DNA of 64,000 bases from Streptomyces sp. QL37. Lineage in GTDB: Bacteria; Actinomycetota; Actinomycetes; Streptomycetales; Streptomycetaceae. The position numbers and the translations under genes are program-made. The DNA is taken from positions 868,001 to 932,000 of the forward strand of contig NZ_PTJS01000001.1 of the NCBI RefSeq assembly GCF_002941025.1. The letters run 5' to 3'. The notes under the pieces were generated by a model that saw nothing but the letters and a program-made list of their open reading frames with translations, made no database searches and had not been told where the DNA came from. Shown here one piece after another: positions 1-9,644 of this stretch (positions are counted from its first letter, which is position 1; each line of letters begins with the position of its first letter).

Positions 1-1
1 C

Positions 2-1639
2 ACACTCACGCTCCTGTCCTCCACCCTGTTCGACACCCCGGACGAGAGCGAGATCCTGCGCCTGGCCATGAACCACATAGCCGGCATCGGGCCGTACACC
101 GCCGAGGCCGGCTATCTCGAAGCGGACGGTGACCTGGTCCCCAGCCCGAGGAACCGGCAGGATCAGGCCTCGACCGTGGACCGGAGGGTGCGGGAGCTGG
201 CCGGGCGGGACGGTTCTGTGGCCGTACCCGGAAGGCCCTGGGCCCAAGCCCTCGGCCTGCGCGGAATCGAGGGACTCCGCGGTTACCTCGTAGTCACGTC
301 CCGCTCCAGGCCCACCGAAGCCGAGCAGTCCCTGCTCGCCACACTCGTCCGGCACACCGCTGCTGCGCTGTCCGTCGCCTTCGCCCGCCGCCGCCGGCGC
401 GAGGAGACCCTGGAGCTTCACCGGCTCAGGGAGGAGCGCGCAACCCTCCAGCGGCAGCTGGTCGCTGTCATGGCTGAGCTGGCGTACCGGCACGCCGTTC
501 ACGCGCTCATGGCCGACGTCGCTGCCGCGGGCGGTGGCGAGCAAGCCGTCACCCGCGGACTGCACGGGCTGACCGGACTCCCCGCACTGGTCGAGGACCG
601 CTTCGGTCGGCTGAGGGCCTGGACAGGCCCCAGCCGACCCGACCCGTATCCGGAACCGGACCCCGTGCGCCAGGAAGAACTGCTGAACGCCGTCGCCCGG
701 GAGGCCGGGCCGGCACGGGTCAAGGACCGACTGATCACTCTGATCCGCCAGCACGGCGAGATCCTGGGCCTGCTGGCTCTGGTCGATCCCCAGGGCGAGG
801 CGGACAAGCACACCGTGCTCGCGCTGGACCAGGCCGCCACGTCGCTCGCCCCGGAACTGGCGCACCTGCGCAATCTGGCCGAGGTGGAGCTACGGCTGCA
901 CCGCGAGCTGGCCGACGACCTACTGGCCGGAACGGACGAGACAAGCGCCTACGCCCGGTCCGAGGCAGTCGGACACGACCTGCACCGCAGCCACTACATC
1001 GTGGTGGTGCAGTGGTCGGACCGGACTGCGGACGATTCCTTCGCGCAGACCGTAGGCCGGGCGGCCTCTGCGGTGGGCATGCGCTCACTGCTGACCCGAA
1101 GTGCCGAGCACGTGGTCCTGATCGCTGACGAGAGACCGCACGCCCGAGCGCTGTACGAGGCGCTCACCGTGGAGACGGGGACACCGTCCGGGAGCATCGG
1201 CGTGAGTGCCTCGTGCGATTCCCCGAATGACATTCCGCAGCGCTATCGGGAGGCGAAGCGCGCCCGGGAGGTGCGCCTCCACTCCCACAAGCGATACGGC
1301 ATGACGTTCTTCGACGAACTCGGCCTCTACCGCATCCTGGGACCTGGCAACGATTACCGGGAACTGGAGGCATTCGTCCACGAGTGGCTCGGGCAACTCA
1401 TCGACTACGACGCCCGACACCACGCGGCCATGGTCGAGACCCTGGCCCGGTACTTCGACTGTGGCGGCAACTACGACGAGACCGCCGCGTCCCTCGCCAT
1501 CCACCGCAGCACGCTGCGCTACAGACTCCAGCGCATCCGCGACATCAGCGGCAACAACCTCGCGAACGTCGAGGACCGGCTCAACCTTCAGGTGGCGACC
1601 CGAGTGTGGAAGATCGTGCTGGGCGGATCCGGTTCGTAG
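2..1639 (+). CDS. PucR-family transcriptional regulator, 5' end outside window
   Basis: The reading frame is open to the left edge of the window and reads as coding before the first visible ATG at 68, so the gene begins upstream. The N-terminal half looks like a GAF-type sensory region with a charged helical linker (RRRRREETLELHRLREERATL) near residues 115-140 of the visible part. The C-terminus has the PucR-type helix-turn-helix, with the run TAASLAIHRSTLRYRLQRI and then a conserved NLQVATRVWKI-like end. Such proteins usually activate catabolic or nitrogen-use genes in response to a small ligand. The target is unknown, and the next gene is convergent. Family call is firm; ligand and exact length are not. 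Confidence 0.85.
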   Translation, partial: TLTLLSSTLFDTPDESEILRLAMNHIAGIGPYTAEAGYLEADGDLVPSPRNRQDQASTVDRRVRELAGRDGSVAVPGRPWAQALGLRGIEGLRGYLVVTSRSRPTEAEQSLLATLVRHTAAALSVAFARRRRREETLELHRLREERATLQRQLVAVMAELAYRHAVHALMADVAAAGGGEQAVTRGLHGLTGLPALVEDRFGRLRAWTGPSRPDPYPEPDPVRQEELLNAVAREAGPARVKDRLITLIRQHGEILGLLALVDPQGEADKHTVLALDQAATSLAPELAHLRNLAEVELRLHRELADDLLAGTDETSAYARSEAVGHDLHRSHYIVVVQWSDRTADDSFAQTVGRAASAVGMRSLLTRSAEHVVLIADERPHARALYEALTVETGTPSGSIGVSASCDSPNDIPQRYREAKRAREVRLHSHKRYGMTFFDELGLYRILGPGNDYRELEAFVHEWLGQLIDYDARHHAAMVETLARYFDCGGNYDETAASLAIHRSTLRYRLQRIRDISGNNLANVEDRLNLQVATRVWKIVLGGSGS

Positions 1640-1798
1640 AACGCGTCCAGAAGAGCCGGTACATCGTGGCCGCCGTTCGACCTGCACTCTCGACATCGCC
1701 TGGCCCCCAGGTTTCGTGAAGGCATCGGACATCCCTCGCAGGCGTCAGGCCCTGTACGTGGACTCCGGTTGCCGACGTGGCGGTAGCGTCGGCCCTTC

Positions 1799-2911
1799 TC
1801 AGCGGTGAGCCAGGAGAGTCCGGGTCTCGATATCGATCTGCTGAGCCTCACCGGTGGGGACGACCACGACGGGAACTCGCGCGCCGGGCTCGCTGATGAT
1901 TTCGGGACGTTCGGCGACCAGTGGTCGCAGGCCGCCCGTGAGGCCGAACACAGACAGCCCGGCGCACACCTCTTCACGGACCTCAGGCTGGTCCTCGCCG
2001 ATCTCGCCGGTGAAAACGAGAGCGTCCAGACGGCTCAAGGATGCGGCCATCCCGGCGATACCACGACGGCACTGGTGGGTGAAGACGTCAAGAGCGAGTG
2101 CGGCACGCTCGTCGCCTGCCGCCCGGCTTCGGACCAGGTCGCGCGTGTCGTCCGAAGTACCGGAGAGGGCGAGCAGACCGGACCTGTGGTTCAGAGCGTC
2201 CTCGATCTCGTCCGCGGACACATTCTTCCGTGTCAGCAGCCAGGTCAGGGCGCCAGGGTCGACGCTGCCGCTGCGATGACTCATCACCAGCCCCTCCAAG
2301 GGCGTGAAGCCCATCGTCGTGTCGACACTGCGCCCATCGCGCACCGCACAGGCGGAGCAGCCACCGCCGAGGTGCACGATCACCAGGTGCATCTCCTCGG
2401 GACGGCGGCCGAGGAGTTCAGCAGTGCGTGCCAGAGCCCAGGCATAGGACAGACCGTGGAAGCCGTAGCGGCGCAGTCCGTACGCATCGCGCCAACTGGC
2501 CGGCACCGCGTACTCTCGTGCGGCGACTGGCAAGCCGGCGTGGAAGACGGTGTCGAAGCAGGCGACGTGCGGCACTCCCGGCAGCAGATCCCGAGCCGTG
2601 TCCAGAACTGTCAGTGCTTGCGGGACGTGCAGTGGCGCGAGGTCTGCCACCCGGTCCAAGCGGGCACGCACATCGTCATCGAGCAGAGTGTGGCTGCGCA
2701 GCTCCGATCCGCCGTGGACGATGCGGTGACCCACTGCTGCGGGAGCCGGCCCTTCCTTCAGCAACTGCCGCAGCGAGGCGGATGCCCCCTCGCCAGGCGG
2801 AGAGTCGCTGTGGTGCTCGTTGAGGACTTGGCCACCGTCGCCGAAGACCGTCAGACGCAGGCTCGATGACCCCGCGTCAGTCACCAGTACCGGGCTGCTT
2901 CGTGGTCGCAC
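1799..2911 (-). CDS. ackA: Acetate kinase family protein, divergent
   Basis: Acetate/propionate kinases move phosphate between ATP and acetate. Family signatures are present: GHRIVHGG (substrate Arg), FDTVFH, RYGFHG (catalytic His), HLGGGCS, HRSGSVDPGAL (second Arg) and GEIGED (Glu). The protein has 370 residues, shorter than the usual 395-400. The N-terminal phosphate-loop motif, normally NAGSSSLK, is DAGSSSLR, so the conserved Asn is Asp and the Lys is Arg. A GTG start is chosen because AGAGGA lies 7 nt upstream. There is no phosphotransacetylase gene beside it, unlike standard ackA-pta pairs, so the physiological substrate may differ from acetate. Confidence 0.82.
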   Translation of the reverse strand: MRPRSSPVLVTDAGSSSLRLTVFGDGGQVLNEHHSDSPPGEGASASLRQLLKEGPAPAAVGHRIVHGGSELRSHTLLDDDVRARLDRVADLAPLHVPQALTVLDTARDLLPGVPHVACFDTVFHAGLPVAAREYAVPASWRDAYGLRRYGFHGLSYAWALARTAELLGRRPEEMHLVIVHLGGGCSACAVRDGRSVDTTMGFTPLEGLVMSHRSGSVDPGALTWLLTRKNVSADEIEDALNHRSGLLALSGTSDDTRDLVRSRAAGDERAALALDVFTHQCRRGIAGMAASLSRLDALVFTGEIGEDQPEVREEVCAGLSVFGLTGGLRPLVAERPEIISEPGARVPVVVVPTGEAQQIDIETRTLLAHR

Positions 2912-3248
2912 ACACCGATCCTCTCGCTGGTTCCGCAGTCATCCTCGAAAGAGGTTCCATGACTTTCGTGACGGGCTGCCGCGCCCCGGCACTGAGTACC
3001 CGATCGGACCGAACTGGAAACTGAACGCTCCGCCGAGCGAGCCCGGCGGACCCGCACAGTGCGGCGTAGCGGTCAGCAGGGCGCTCAGACCCACTGGTAC
3101 GCCGGTGCTGCGGCGTGAGGACGGCTCGACGCAACGAAACCGCAGCCTCCGCGGCGACATCCTGGGCCTGCTCGCCCGTCACCGGCCTCACCAGCAGCGC
3201 ACGCTCCCACACCGACGGCACTCTTTTCGCGGCAGACTGGACGGATCG
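2912..3248. other. Non-coding gap
   Basis: This 337-base stretch lies between the start of the acetate kinase gene and the stop of the MBL-fold gene, both on the minus strand. I see no frame with coding-type third-position GC, no RNA gene and no strong hairpin. It probably holds the acetate kinase promoter near its left end, but no clear -35/-10 pair stands out. Confidence 0.5.
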
Positions 3249-4475
3249 TCAGCGCTCGCCCGCAAGATCGACTTCCTCCCGGTGCACCGGTGCCCCATCC
3301 GTCGCCTTCGGGCGACGCCACGGGCGCGCAACCGGCGCCGACACCGCACGCCACCAAGCATCCGAGGGAATCTCCCTAGAAGGCTCGAAGGGCTCCCCCG
3401 CGCGAGGGAAGGCAACCGGCTGCCCCGCCTCCTCGGCAACGTCCTTCATCCACTCCCCGGGCTCCGCCCACGGATGCGGGGCGAGGTTGAAGGTGCCCCA
3501 GTGGATGGGCATCAGCGCGCCGTGCGGCCTGCCGCCCTGGAGGTCCAGGTGCGCGCGCAGGCCCTCGGCCGGTGTCATGTGGATGTCGGGCCAGTACTCC
3601 GAGTAGGCGCCGACCTGGATCATCGTCACGTCGAAGGGGCCGTGCTCGGTGCCGATGTCCAGGAAGCCGGAGAAGTAGCCGGTGTCCCCGCTGTGGTAGA
3701 CCCGGTGCTGCGGGCCCGCGACGACCCACGACGCCCAGAGCGTGTGCTGCTGGTTGCGCAGCCCTCGGCCGCAGAAGTGGCGGGCGGGGGTGGCCGTCAG
3801 GCTGATACCGGCGATCTCCGCGGTCTCGTTCCAGTCGAGCTCGTGGATACGGTCCAGGGGCACACCCCACCGCTCCAGGTGGGCGCCGACACCGAGCGGC
3901 ACCGCGAAGACCGTGTCCGTCCCCGCCAGGGCCTTGATCGTGGGCAGGTCGAGGTGGTCGTAGTGGTCGTGGGAGATCACCACGGCGTCGACCGGCCCGA
4001 GCGAGGCGAGCGGCAGTGGGACGGGGTGCAGTCGCTTGGGACCGGCGAAGGCGAACGGCGAGCAGCGCTCGCCCCAGACCGGGTCGAACAGCACCCTGCG
4101 GCCGTCGATCTCCGTGAGCACGCTGGAGTGGCCCAGCCAGGTCACCCGCAGGCCCGTCGCCGGTGGTGCGGCCAGGTCGGCCAAGGTCGTGGCATGGACC
4201 GGCACGGTGCCGAGCGGGGACCTACGGGCCCGTTGCTCCTTCTGGAAGTACACCTTGGCGAATTCGAGCATGGAGCCGGAAGGCCTGGTCCGGGCCCCCT
4301 CCGGGTTCTGGAAGACGCCGTCGGCGAAATTGGGCGAGCGGCGGATCCGCTCCATCCGCGCCCCCGCCGGGTCCGCCCCGAAGGCGTCGGGGCGCAGCGA
4401 GCGGAGTCTGGTACGGAGCGAAGGCTGGTTGTCGGCGCCGGTCACTACATCTCCTGAGGGAGTCGGTGTCGTCAT
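3249..4475 (-). CDS. MBL-fold metal-dependent hydrolase (NAPE-PLD/UlaG-like)
   Basis: The 408-residue protein has the metallo-beta-lactamase metal site HDHYDH at residues 169-174, preceded by TWLGHSSVL near 112, and later ligands in ARHFCGRG, HSGDTGYF and MPIHWGTF. This layout matches the branch that includes N-acyl-phosphatidylethanolamine phospholipase D and UlaG-like enzymes, so a binuclear-metal phosphodiesterase or lactonase is expected. No signal peptide is seen. The gene is transcribed in the same direction as the PPOX-fold gene upstream of it, about 80 bases away, but no shared function is obvious. Substrate is unknown. Confidence 0.85.
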   Translation of the reverse strand: MTTPTPSGDVVTGADNQPSLRTRLRSLRPDAFGADPAGARMERIRRSPNFADGVFQNPEGARTRPSGSMLEFAKVYFQKEQRARRSPLGTVPVHATTLADLAAPPATGLRVTWLGHSSVLTEIDGRRVLFDPVWGERCSPFAFAGPKRLHPVPLPLASLGPVDAVVISHDHYDHLDLPTIKALAGTDTVFAVPLGVGAHLERWGVPLDRIHELDWNETAEIAGISLTATPARHFCGRGLRNQQHTLWASWVVAGPQHRVYHSGDTGYFSGFLDIGTEHGPFDVTMIQVGAYSEYWPDIHMTPAEGLRAHLDLQGGRPHGALMPIHWGTFNLAPHPWAEPGEWMKDVAEEAGQPVAFPRAGEPFEPSREIPSDAWWRAVSAPVARPWRRPKATDGAPVHREEVDLAGER

Positions 4476-4554
4476 TATGGTCCGGAATCAGGACGGAGCG
4501 AGAGCTCGGCGGTGAACGGAGCACAGCCCGGGACCCGCCGCCGGGGGGGGCTTC

Positions 4555-6343
<1,789 letters not shown>

Positions 6344-6385
6344 GCCCCGGGCACGGGGGCCGGATGCCGGCGCCGGAGCGTTGGC

Positions 6386-6391
6386 TAGGGT
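6386..6391 (+). promoter_or_regulatory. Leaderless -10 element
   Basis: TAGGGT lies 6 bases before the GTG start of the TetR gene, with no Shine-Dalgarno sequence between them. This spacing puts the transcript start at or next to the start codon, as in leaderless actinobacterial genes. No clear -35 is seen. Confidence 0.45.
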
Positions 6392-6397
6392 AACGGC

Positions 6398-7009
6398 GTG
6401 GCGAGAGTGCGGCTGAGTGTGGCGGAGCGGCGGGAGGAGCTCCTGCGCGCTGCCGTCGAGCAGATCGAGGTCCGGGGAGTGTCCGCGGTCAGGATCGCCG
6501 ATGTGGCAGCCGTTCTCGGGGTGAGCAACGCGCTGGTGCTCTACCACTTCTCGTCCAAGGAGAAGCTGGTGGCAGCCGCGTTCGCCTACGCGGCGGAGGC
6601 CGATCTCGCCCATCTGCGCAAGCTGCTGACCCGGCGCACCAGCGCGGTCCGGCGGCTCAGGTCCGCCGTTCGCTGGTACGCGCCGACCGGACAGGCCAAG
6701 GGCTGGCGGCTGTGGATCGAGGGCTGGGCCTCCGCCCTCCGAGACCCGGTGCTGCGCGAGGTGGCCGGAGACCTCGACCAGCAGTGGAAGGCCGAGCTGG
6801 CCGAGGTGATCGAGGAGGGTGCCGCGGCGGGTGAGTTCCACTGCGAGGACCCCATGTCCGTGGCCTGGCGGCTGACAGCCCTCCTGGACGGGCTGGCCGT
6901 CCAGATGACGTCGTACGCGGGTCCGCTCTCCCGGGCCACCATGCTGCAGTGGGCCGAGGAGGCGCTCGCCCGCGAACTCGGCATCGACCACGAGGTCCTC
7001 ACCGCCTGA
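6398..7009 (+). CDS. TetR/BetI-type transcriptional regulator
   Basis: The 203-residue protein has an N-terminal TetR helix-turn-helix: RREELLRAAVEQIEVRGVS, then IADVAAVLGVSNALVLYHF and SSKEKLVAAAF. The C-terminal ligand domain, with RLWIEGWASALRDP and QQWKAELAEVIEEG, resembles the BetI-like TetR_C branch. It starts with GTG and is probably leaderless. It lies 54 bases behind the ELFV dehydrogenase on the same strand, and a TetR-sized inverted repeat covers that gene's promoter, so local repression is likely. The ligand is unknown but may be the amino or keto acid handled by the dehydrogenase. Confidence 0.88.
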   Translation: MARVRLSVAERREELLRAAVEQIEVRGVSAVRIADVAAVLGVSNALVLYHFSSKEKLVAAAFAYAAEADLAHLRKLLTRRTSAVRRLRSAVRWYAPTGQAKGWRLWIEGWASALRDPVLREVAGDLDQQWKAELAEVIEEGAAAGEFHCEDPMSVAWRLTALLDGLAVQMTSYAGPLSRATMLQWAEEALARELGIDHEVLTA

Positions 7010-7022
7010 GGCGACGGGCGGG

Positions 7023-8024
7023 TCAGGTCTGGCGCACCGGAGCGTAGGCGTCCCCCTCGATCCCGAAGGTCCAGGCGACGCCCTCCTTCGCGGTCCGGGT
7101 CCTGGGCGGCACACGTAGCCAGTAGACGCGGTGCGTTCCGTCGGGCTCGGGGGTGGAGTTGACGACCTCGACCATGACGACGTCCTCGTCACCCTCCATC
7201 GCGATGCGCCAGAGGATGCCGCTCTCGTCCCGGTGGACCGGCTCCGCTCCCGACTCCGCGAGGTAGCGGTCGTAGCCGTAGTACTCGAGCATCACACGGC
7301 GCAGTTCCGCGTTCTCCTCGGCGCGTATCCGCTCCGGGGTCAGGTTCGCCAGGCCGTCCAGGAACTCCACCGGCACGGGCATGCCGCGCCAGGCGTACAG
7401 GGCGAAGCCGTCCGGGTAGGCCAGGGCCGGTCCGTCGCCCCGGTCGAGCCGTCCCGCCTCGTCGCGGTGGAGCTCTCCGGGGCGCTCGCTGATCACCACG
7501 GCGTGCTCGTAGGGCCACCACCAGCCGGCGTGCCTGGCGACCTCCGACAGTCCGGTCAGGCGGTGGCCGCGGCCGTCGAAGGCCGCGAGCCAGGCCGCGT
7601 CGTGCTGGCCGAGGACCGCGTCGAGCAGCACGAGGCGGACATCGGCCTCGTCCTCGGGCCGCGTGGCGAGTTCGGCGACGACCCCCACCCGTATCCGCTC
7701 TGCCAGTGCGGCCGTGGTCTCCCAGAGCTGGGCGCCGGTGGCGGACCAGAGGGCGCACCAGCCGGCCGGGCCCAGCTCGTCGTACATCCGGCGCCGTTCC
7801 TCCGCCCAGGGGCGGGTGCGGACCTCTTCGCGCACCGAGCGTCCCGCGCCGGACAGCTTCTCCACCGCCTCGACGGCCGCCCTCGGGGACTCCGCCCAGA
7901 TGATGCGCCCCGGCTCCGCGAGCCCGGCGCTGCGGTAGGCGAGCCGCACCCCGTCCTCGGCCGCGCCACGGTCGGCCCTGCCCGTCGCCGCCGCCACGGC
8001 CCGCCACGCGTTCACGTACTGCAT
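7023..8024 (-). CDS. DUF6745-like hypothetical protein
   Basis: I recognise no enzyme family; the 333-residue sequence resembles the DUF6745 group. Visible runs include GGRLDRGDGPALAYPDG-like text (residues EAGRLDRGDGPALAYPDGF), WRGMPVPVEFL, NAELRRVMLEYYGYDRYL and VHRDESGILWRI, which look like a series of short beta-rich repeats. No signal peptide or membrane segment is present. The start at MQYVNAWRAV is preferred over an upstream ATG because GGGGA lies just ahead. It is downstream of the 108-aa gene on the same strand, and the pair is divergent from the STM4015-STM4011 operon. Function unknown. Confidence 0.75.
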   Translation of the reverse strand: MQYVNAWRAVAAATGRADRGAAEDGVRLAYRSAGLAEPGRIIWAESPRAAVEAVEKLSGAGRSVREEVRTRPWAEERRRMYDELGPAGWCALWSATGAQLWETTAALAERIRVGVVAELATRPEDEADVRLVLLDAVLGQHDAAWLAAFDGRGHRLTGLSEVARHAGWWWPYEHAVVISERPGELHRDEAGRLDRGDGPALAYPDGFALYAWRGMPVPVEFLDGLANLTPERIRAEENAELRRVMLEYYGYDRYLAESGAEPVHRDESGILWRIAMEGDEDVVMVEVVNSTPEPDGTHRVYWLRVPPRTRTAKEGVAWTFGIEGDAYAPVRQT

Positions 8025-8093
8025 CGGTGTTCCCCGTCCCCTTTTCCTGTTTCCTGACCGCACATCACCGGACCGCCACATGCAGCGGAAGGA

Positions 8094-8420
8094 TCAGTCC
8101 GCGACGATCCGGACCGCGCCCGGGGCGTACTCACGCTGACGCACGACGCGGAACCAGCCCTTCGGCAGCGCTATCGCGGCGTGCTCCTCGTGGACCACGC
8201 GTCCGCCCTCGGGAAGATGGAGCAGCATCGGGCCGAACGGTCCGGCCTCCCGCATCAGCCGGCCCGGTCCCTGCACGGCGTGTGCGTGGCCGGTGACCTC
8301 ACCCAGCGCCAGGACCAGCCTCCCCCGCCCGTCGCGCAGTTCGCCCGGTGCGTCGAGGAAGTGCGCGGGCACGTCCGACTCCTCCAGCGCCACCATCAGT
8401 ACGTCGCCCTGCCGATACAC
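8094..8420 (-). CDS. Small conserved protein beginning (M)YRQGDVL, function unknown
   Basis: The 108-residue protein starts at GTG with GGGGAG about 7 nt upstream. The opening YRQGDVLMVALEESDVP, the central LALGEVTGHAHAVQGPGRL and the end HEEHAAIALPKGWFRVVRQREY form a pattern I associate with a family of small conserved proteins of unknown role, but I cannot name a characterised member. It is followed by the DUF6745-like gene after about 69 bases. Its promoter faces that of the STM4015 operon across a 163-bp gap, and both promoters share the same architecture, so it likely belongs to the same system. Confidence 0.7.
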   Translation of the reverse strand: MYRQGDVLMVALEESDVPAHFLDAPGELRDGRGRLVLALGEVTGHAHAVQGPGRLMREAGPFGPMLLHLPEGGRVVHEEHAAIALPKGWFRVVRQREYAPGAVRIVAD

Positions 8421-8468
8421 AGACGTCTCCCCTCGGCCCCGGCACCCACTGCGCCGGTCATGGGGAAA

Positions 8469-8491
8469 ACGCTACGAGAGGGGTCTGACAT
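8469..8491 (-). promoter_or_regulatory. RecA-NDp/PafBC-like promoter for the DUF6745 pair
   Basis: Reading the minus strand, ATGTCAGAC is followed by 8 bases and TAGCGT. Compared with the mycobacterial RecA-independent DNA-damage promoter (TTGTCRGTG-N8-TANNNT), 6 of 9 upstream bases match, the spacer is exact and the -10 matches fully. The start of the 108-aa gene is about 48 bases downstream. Confidence 0.5.
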
Positions 8492-8519
8492 CGGCGGCTG
8501 TCCGGGGCCGGTCGCTCCG

Positions 8520-8542
8520 TTGTCAGTGCCGCTTGATAGACC
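8520..8542 (+). promoter_or_regulatory. RecA-NDp/PafBC-like promoter for the STM4015 operon
   Basis: TTGTCAGTG is followed by exactly 8 bases and TAGACC. All nine bases of the upstream element match TTGTCRGTG. The -10 has the required TA but ends in C rather than T. The STM4015 ATG lies about 40 bases downstream. In mycobacteria this element is used by the WYL-domain activator PafBC after DNA damage; use here is inferred. Confidence 0.62.
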
Positions 8543-8583
8543 TTGCCCACATCAGTCCTCCCCAGCATCAGGAGATCGGTGTC

Positions 8584-9534
8584 ATGTCCGACGCGGACCG
8601 TCTGCACGAGTTGCTCGGCCTTCCGGCCGTCGATTTCCGGCGCGAGGAAGAGGGGTCGCCCCGTCCCCCGGCCGATGCCGCGGCCTGGCGCGTCGGCGTC
8701 GACCCGTACGAGGAGGACGGCACCTGGGAGGAGGAGTTCCACGCCTTCCTCGAAGCTGTCGACCCGTCACGCGTCGCAGCCCTGATCATCAGCCAGTGGG
8801 GCGAGTCGTACGAGGAGAACTCCGCCTACCCCATCGGGCTCGTCGTGGCCGCGGCGGACCGGCTGACCTCGCTCAAGGCCGTGTTCGTCGGAGATCTCGT
8901 GGCGGAGGAGGCCGAGATCTCATGGATCGAGCAGTCCGATGTCACGGCTCTGCTGACCGCCTTCCCGGCTCTGACCCATCTCGGCATACGCGGCGGCACC
9001 GGCCTGGTGTTCCCTCCCGTCAGGCACCAAGCCCTGCGTGAGCTCACCATCGAGAGCGGCGGCCTGCCCGGGGAGGCGCTGCGCGGAGTGCTGGGCAGCG
9101 AGCTGCCGGCGCTGGAGCGTCTGGACCTCTGGCTCGGCGTCTCCGCGTACGGGGGCGATGCGGTGGTCCCGGACCTGGCCCCGCTGCTCGGCGGTGCCCG
9201 GTTCCCCCGGCTGCACCACCTGGGCCTGCGCAACAGCGAGTTGCAGAACGAGATCGCGGCCGCGATCGGTTCCGCACCGGTCGTCGCGCAGCTCCGGACG
9301 CTCGACCTGTCGAACGGCACGCTGGGCGACGAGGGCGCGTCGGCGCTGCTCGAAGGCCAGCCGCTCACCCATCTCACCTCGCTGGACCTGCACCACCACT
9401 TCCTGACCGCGCCGATGGAGCGCCGGCTCGCGGAGGCCCTGGAGCCGCACGGGGTCTCGGTCGACCTGTCCGACCGCTGCGAGCCGTGGGACGGCCGGGG
9501 TCCCGAGGGGCGCTACACCGCGGTGGCGGAGTGA
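8584..9534 (+). CDS. STM4015 family leucine-rich-repeat protein
   Basis: The 316-residue protein is the first gene of a coupled operon. After an acidic N-terminal region (DFRREEEGSPRPP, VDPYEEDGTWEEEFHAFL), it carries irregular leucine-rich repeats: LTHLGIRGGTG, LRELTIESGGLP, LERLDLWLGVS, LHHLGLRNSEL, LRTLDLSNGTLGDEGASAL and LTSLDLHHHFL. There is no signal peptide, so it is cytoplasmic. The start ATG has AGGAG 9 nt upstream. The name comes from the Salmonella locus STM4011-STM4015, whose function is undescribed as far as I know. The repeats suggest a scaffold or recognition subunit for the neighbouring enzymes. Confidence 0.85.
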   Translation: MSDADRLHELLGLPAVDFRREEEGSPRPPADAAAWRVGVDPYEEDGTWEEEFHAFLEAVDPSRVAALIISQWGESYEENSAYPIGLVVAAADRLTSLKAVFVGDLVAEEAEISWIEQSDVTALLTAFPALTHLGIRGGTGLVFPPVRHQALRELTIESGGLPGEALRGVLGSELPALERLDLWLGVSAYGGDAVVPDLAPLLGGARFPRLHHLGLRNSELQNEIAAAIGSAPVVAQLRTLDLSNGTLGDEGASALLEGQPLTHLTSLDLHHHFLTAPMERRLAEALEPHGVSVDLSDRCEPWDGRGPEGRYTAVAE

Positions 9535-9644
9535 GTGACAGCGCCATGACCGACGCCATTCGCCCCGAGACCTCTCACGGCCTGCCGGTGCGCGCCCGGG
9601 GCTTCGAGGACCGCGAGGCACGCTGTGTCGCCTTCAGCGCGTGA
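9531..9644 (+). CDS. Possible 37-aa peptide gene between STM4015 and STM4014
   Basis: A GTG overlaps the STM4015 stop as GTGA and opens a 37-codon frame that runs to TGA just inside the 5' end of STM4014. By my count 32 of 37 third positions are G or C, against about 70% and 59% at first and second positions, which is the Streptomyces coding pattern. The peptide begins MSDSAMTDAIRPETS and ends REARCVAFSA, with a single Cys five residues from the end. An internal ATG at 9546 could be the start instead. Its place in an operon with two radical SAM enzymes and an ATP-grasp protein makes a modified-peptide precursor possible. It could also be only a coupling leader. Confidence 0.45.
   Translation: MSDSAMTDAIRPETSHGLPVRARGFEDREARCVAFSA

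Noticed and set aside
4429..4451. Near match to the DNA-damage promoter (TTGTCGGCG-N8-TACATC)
   Set aside because: It lies in the antisense of the MBL-fold coding region, lacks the GTG end of the upstream element, and no gene follows on that strand for nearly 700 bases.
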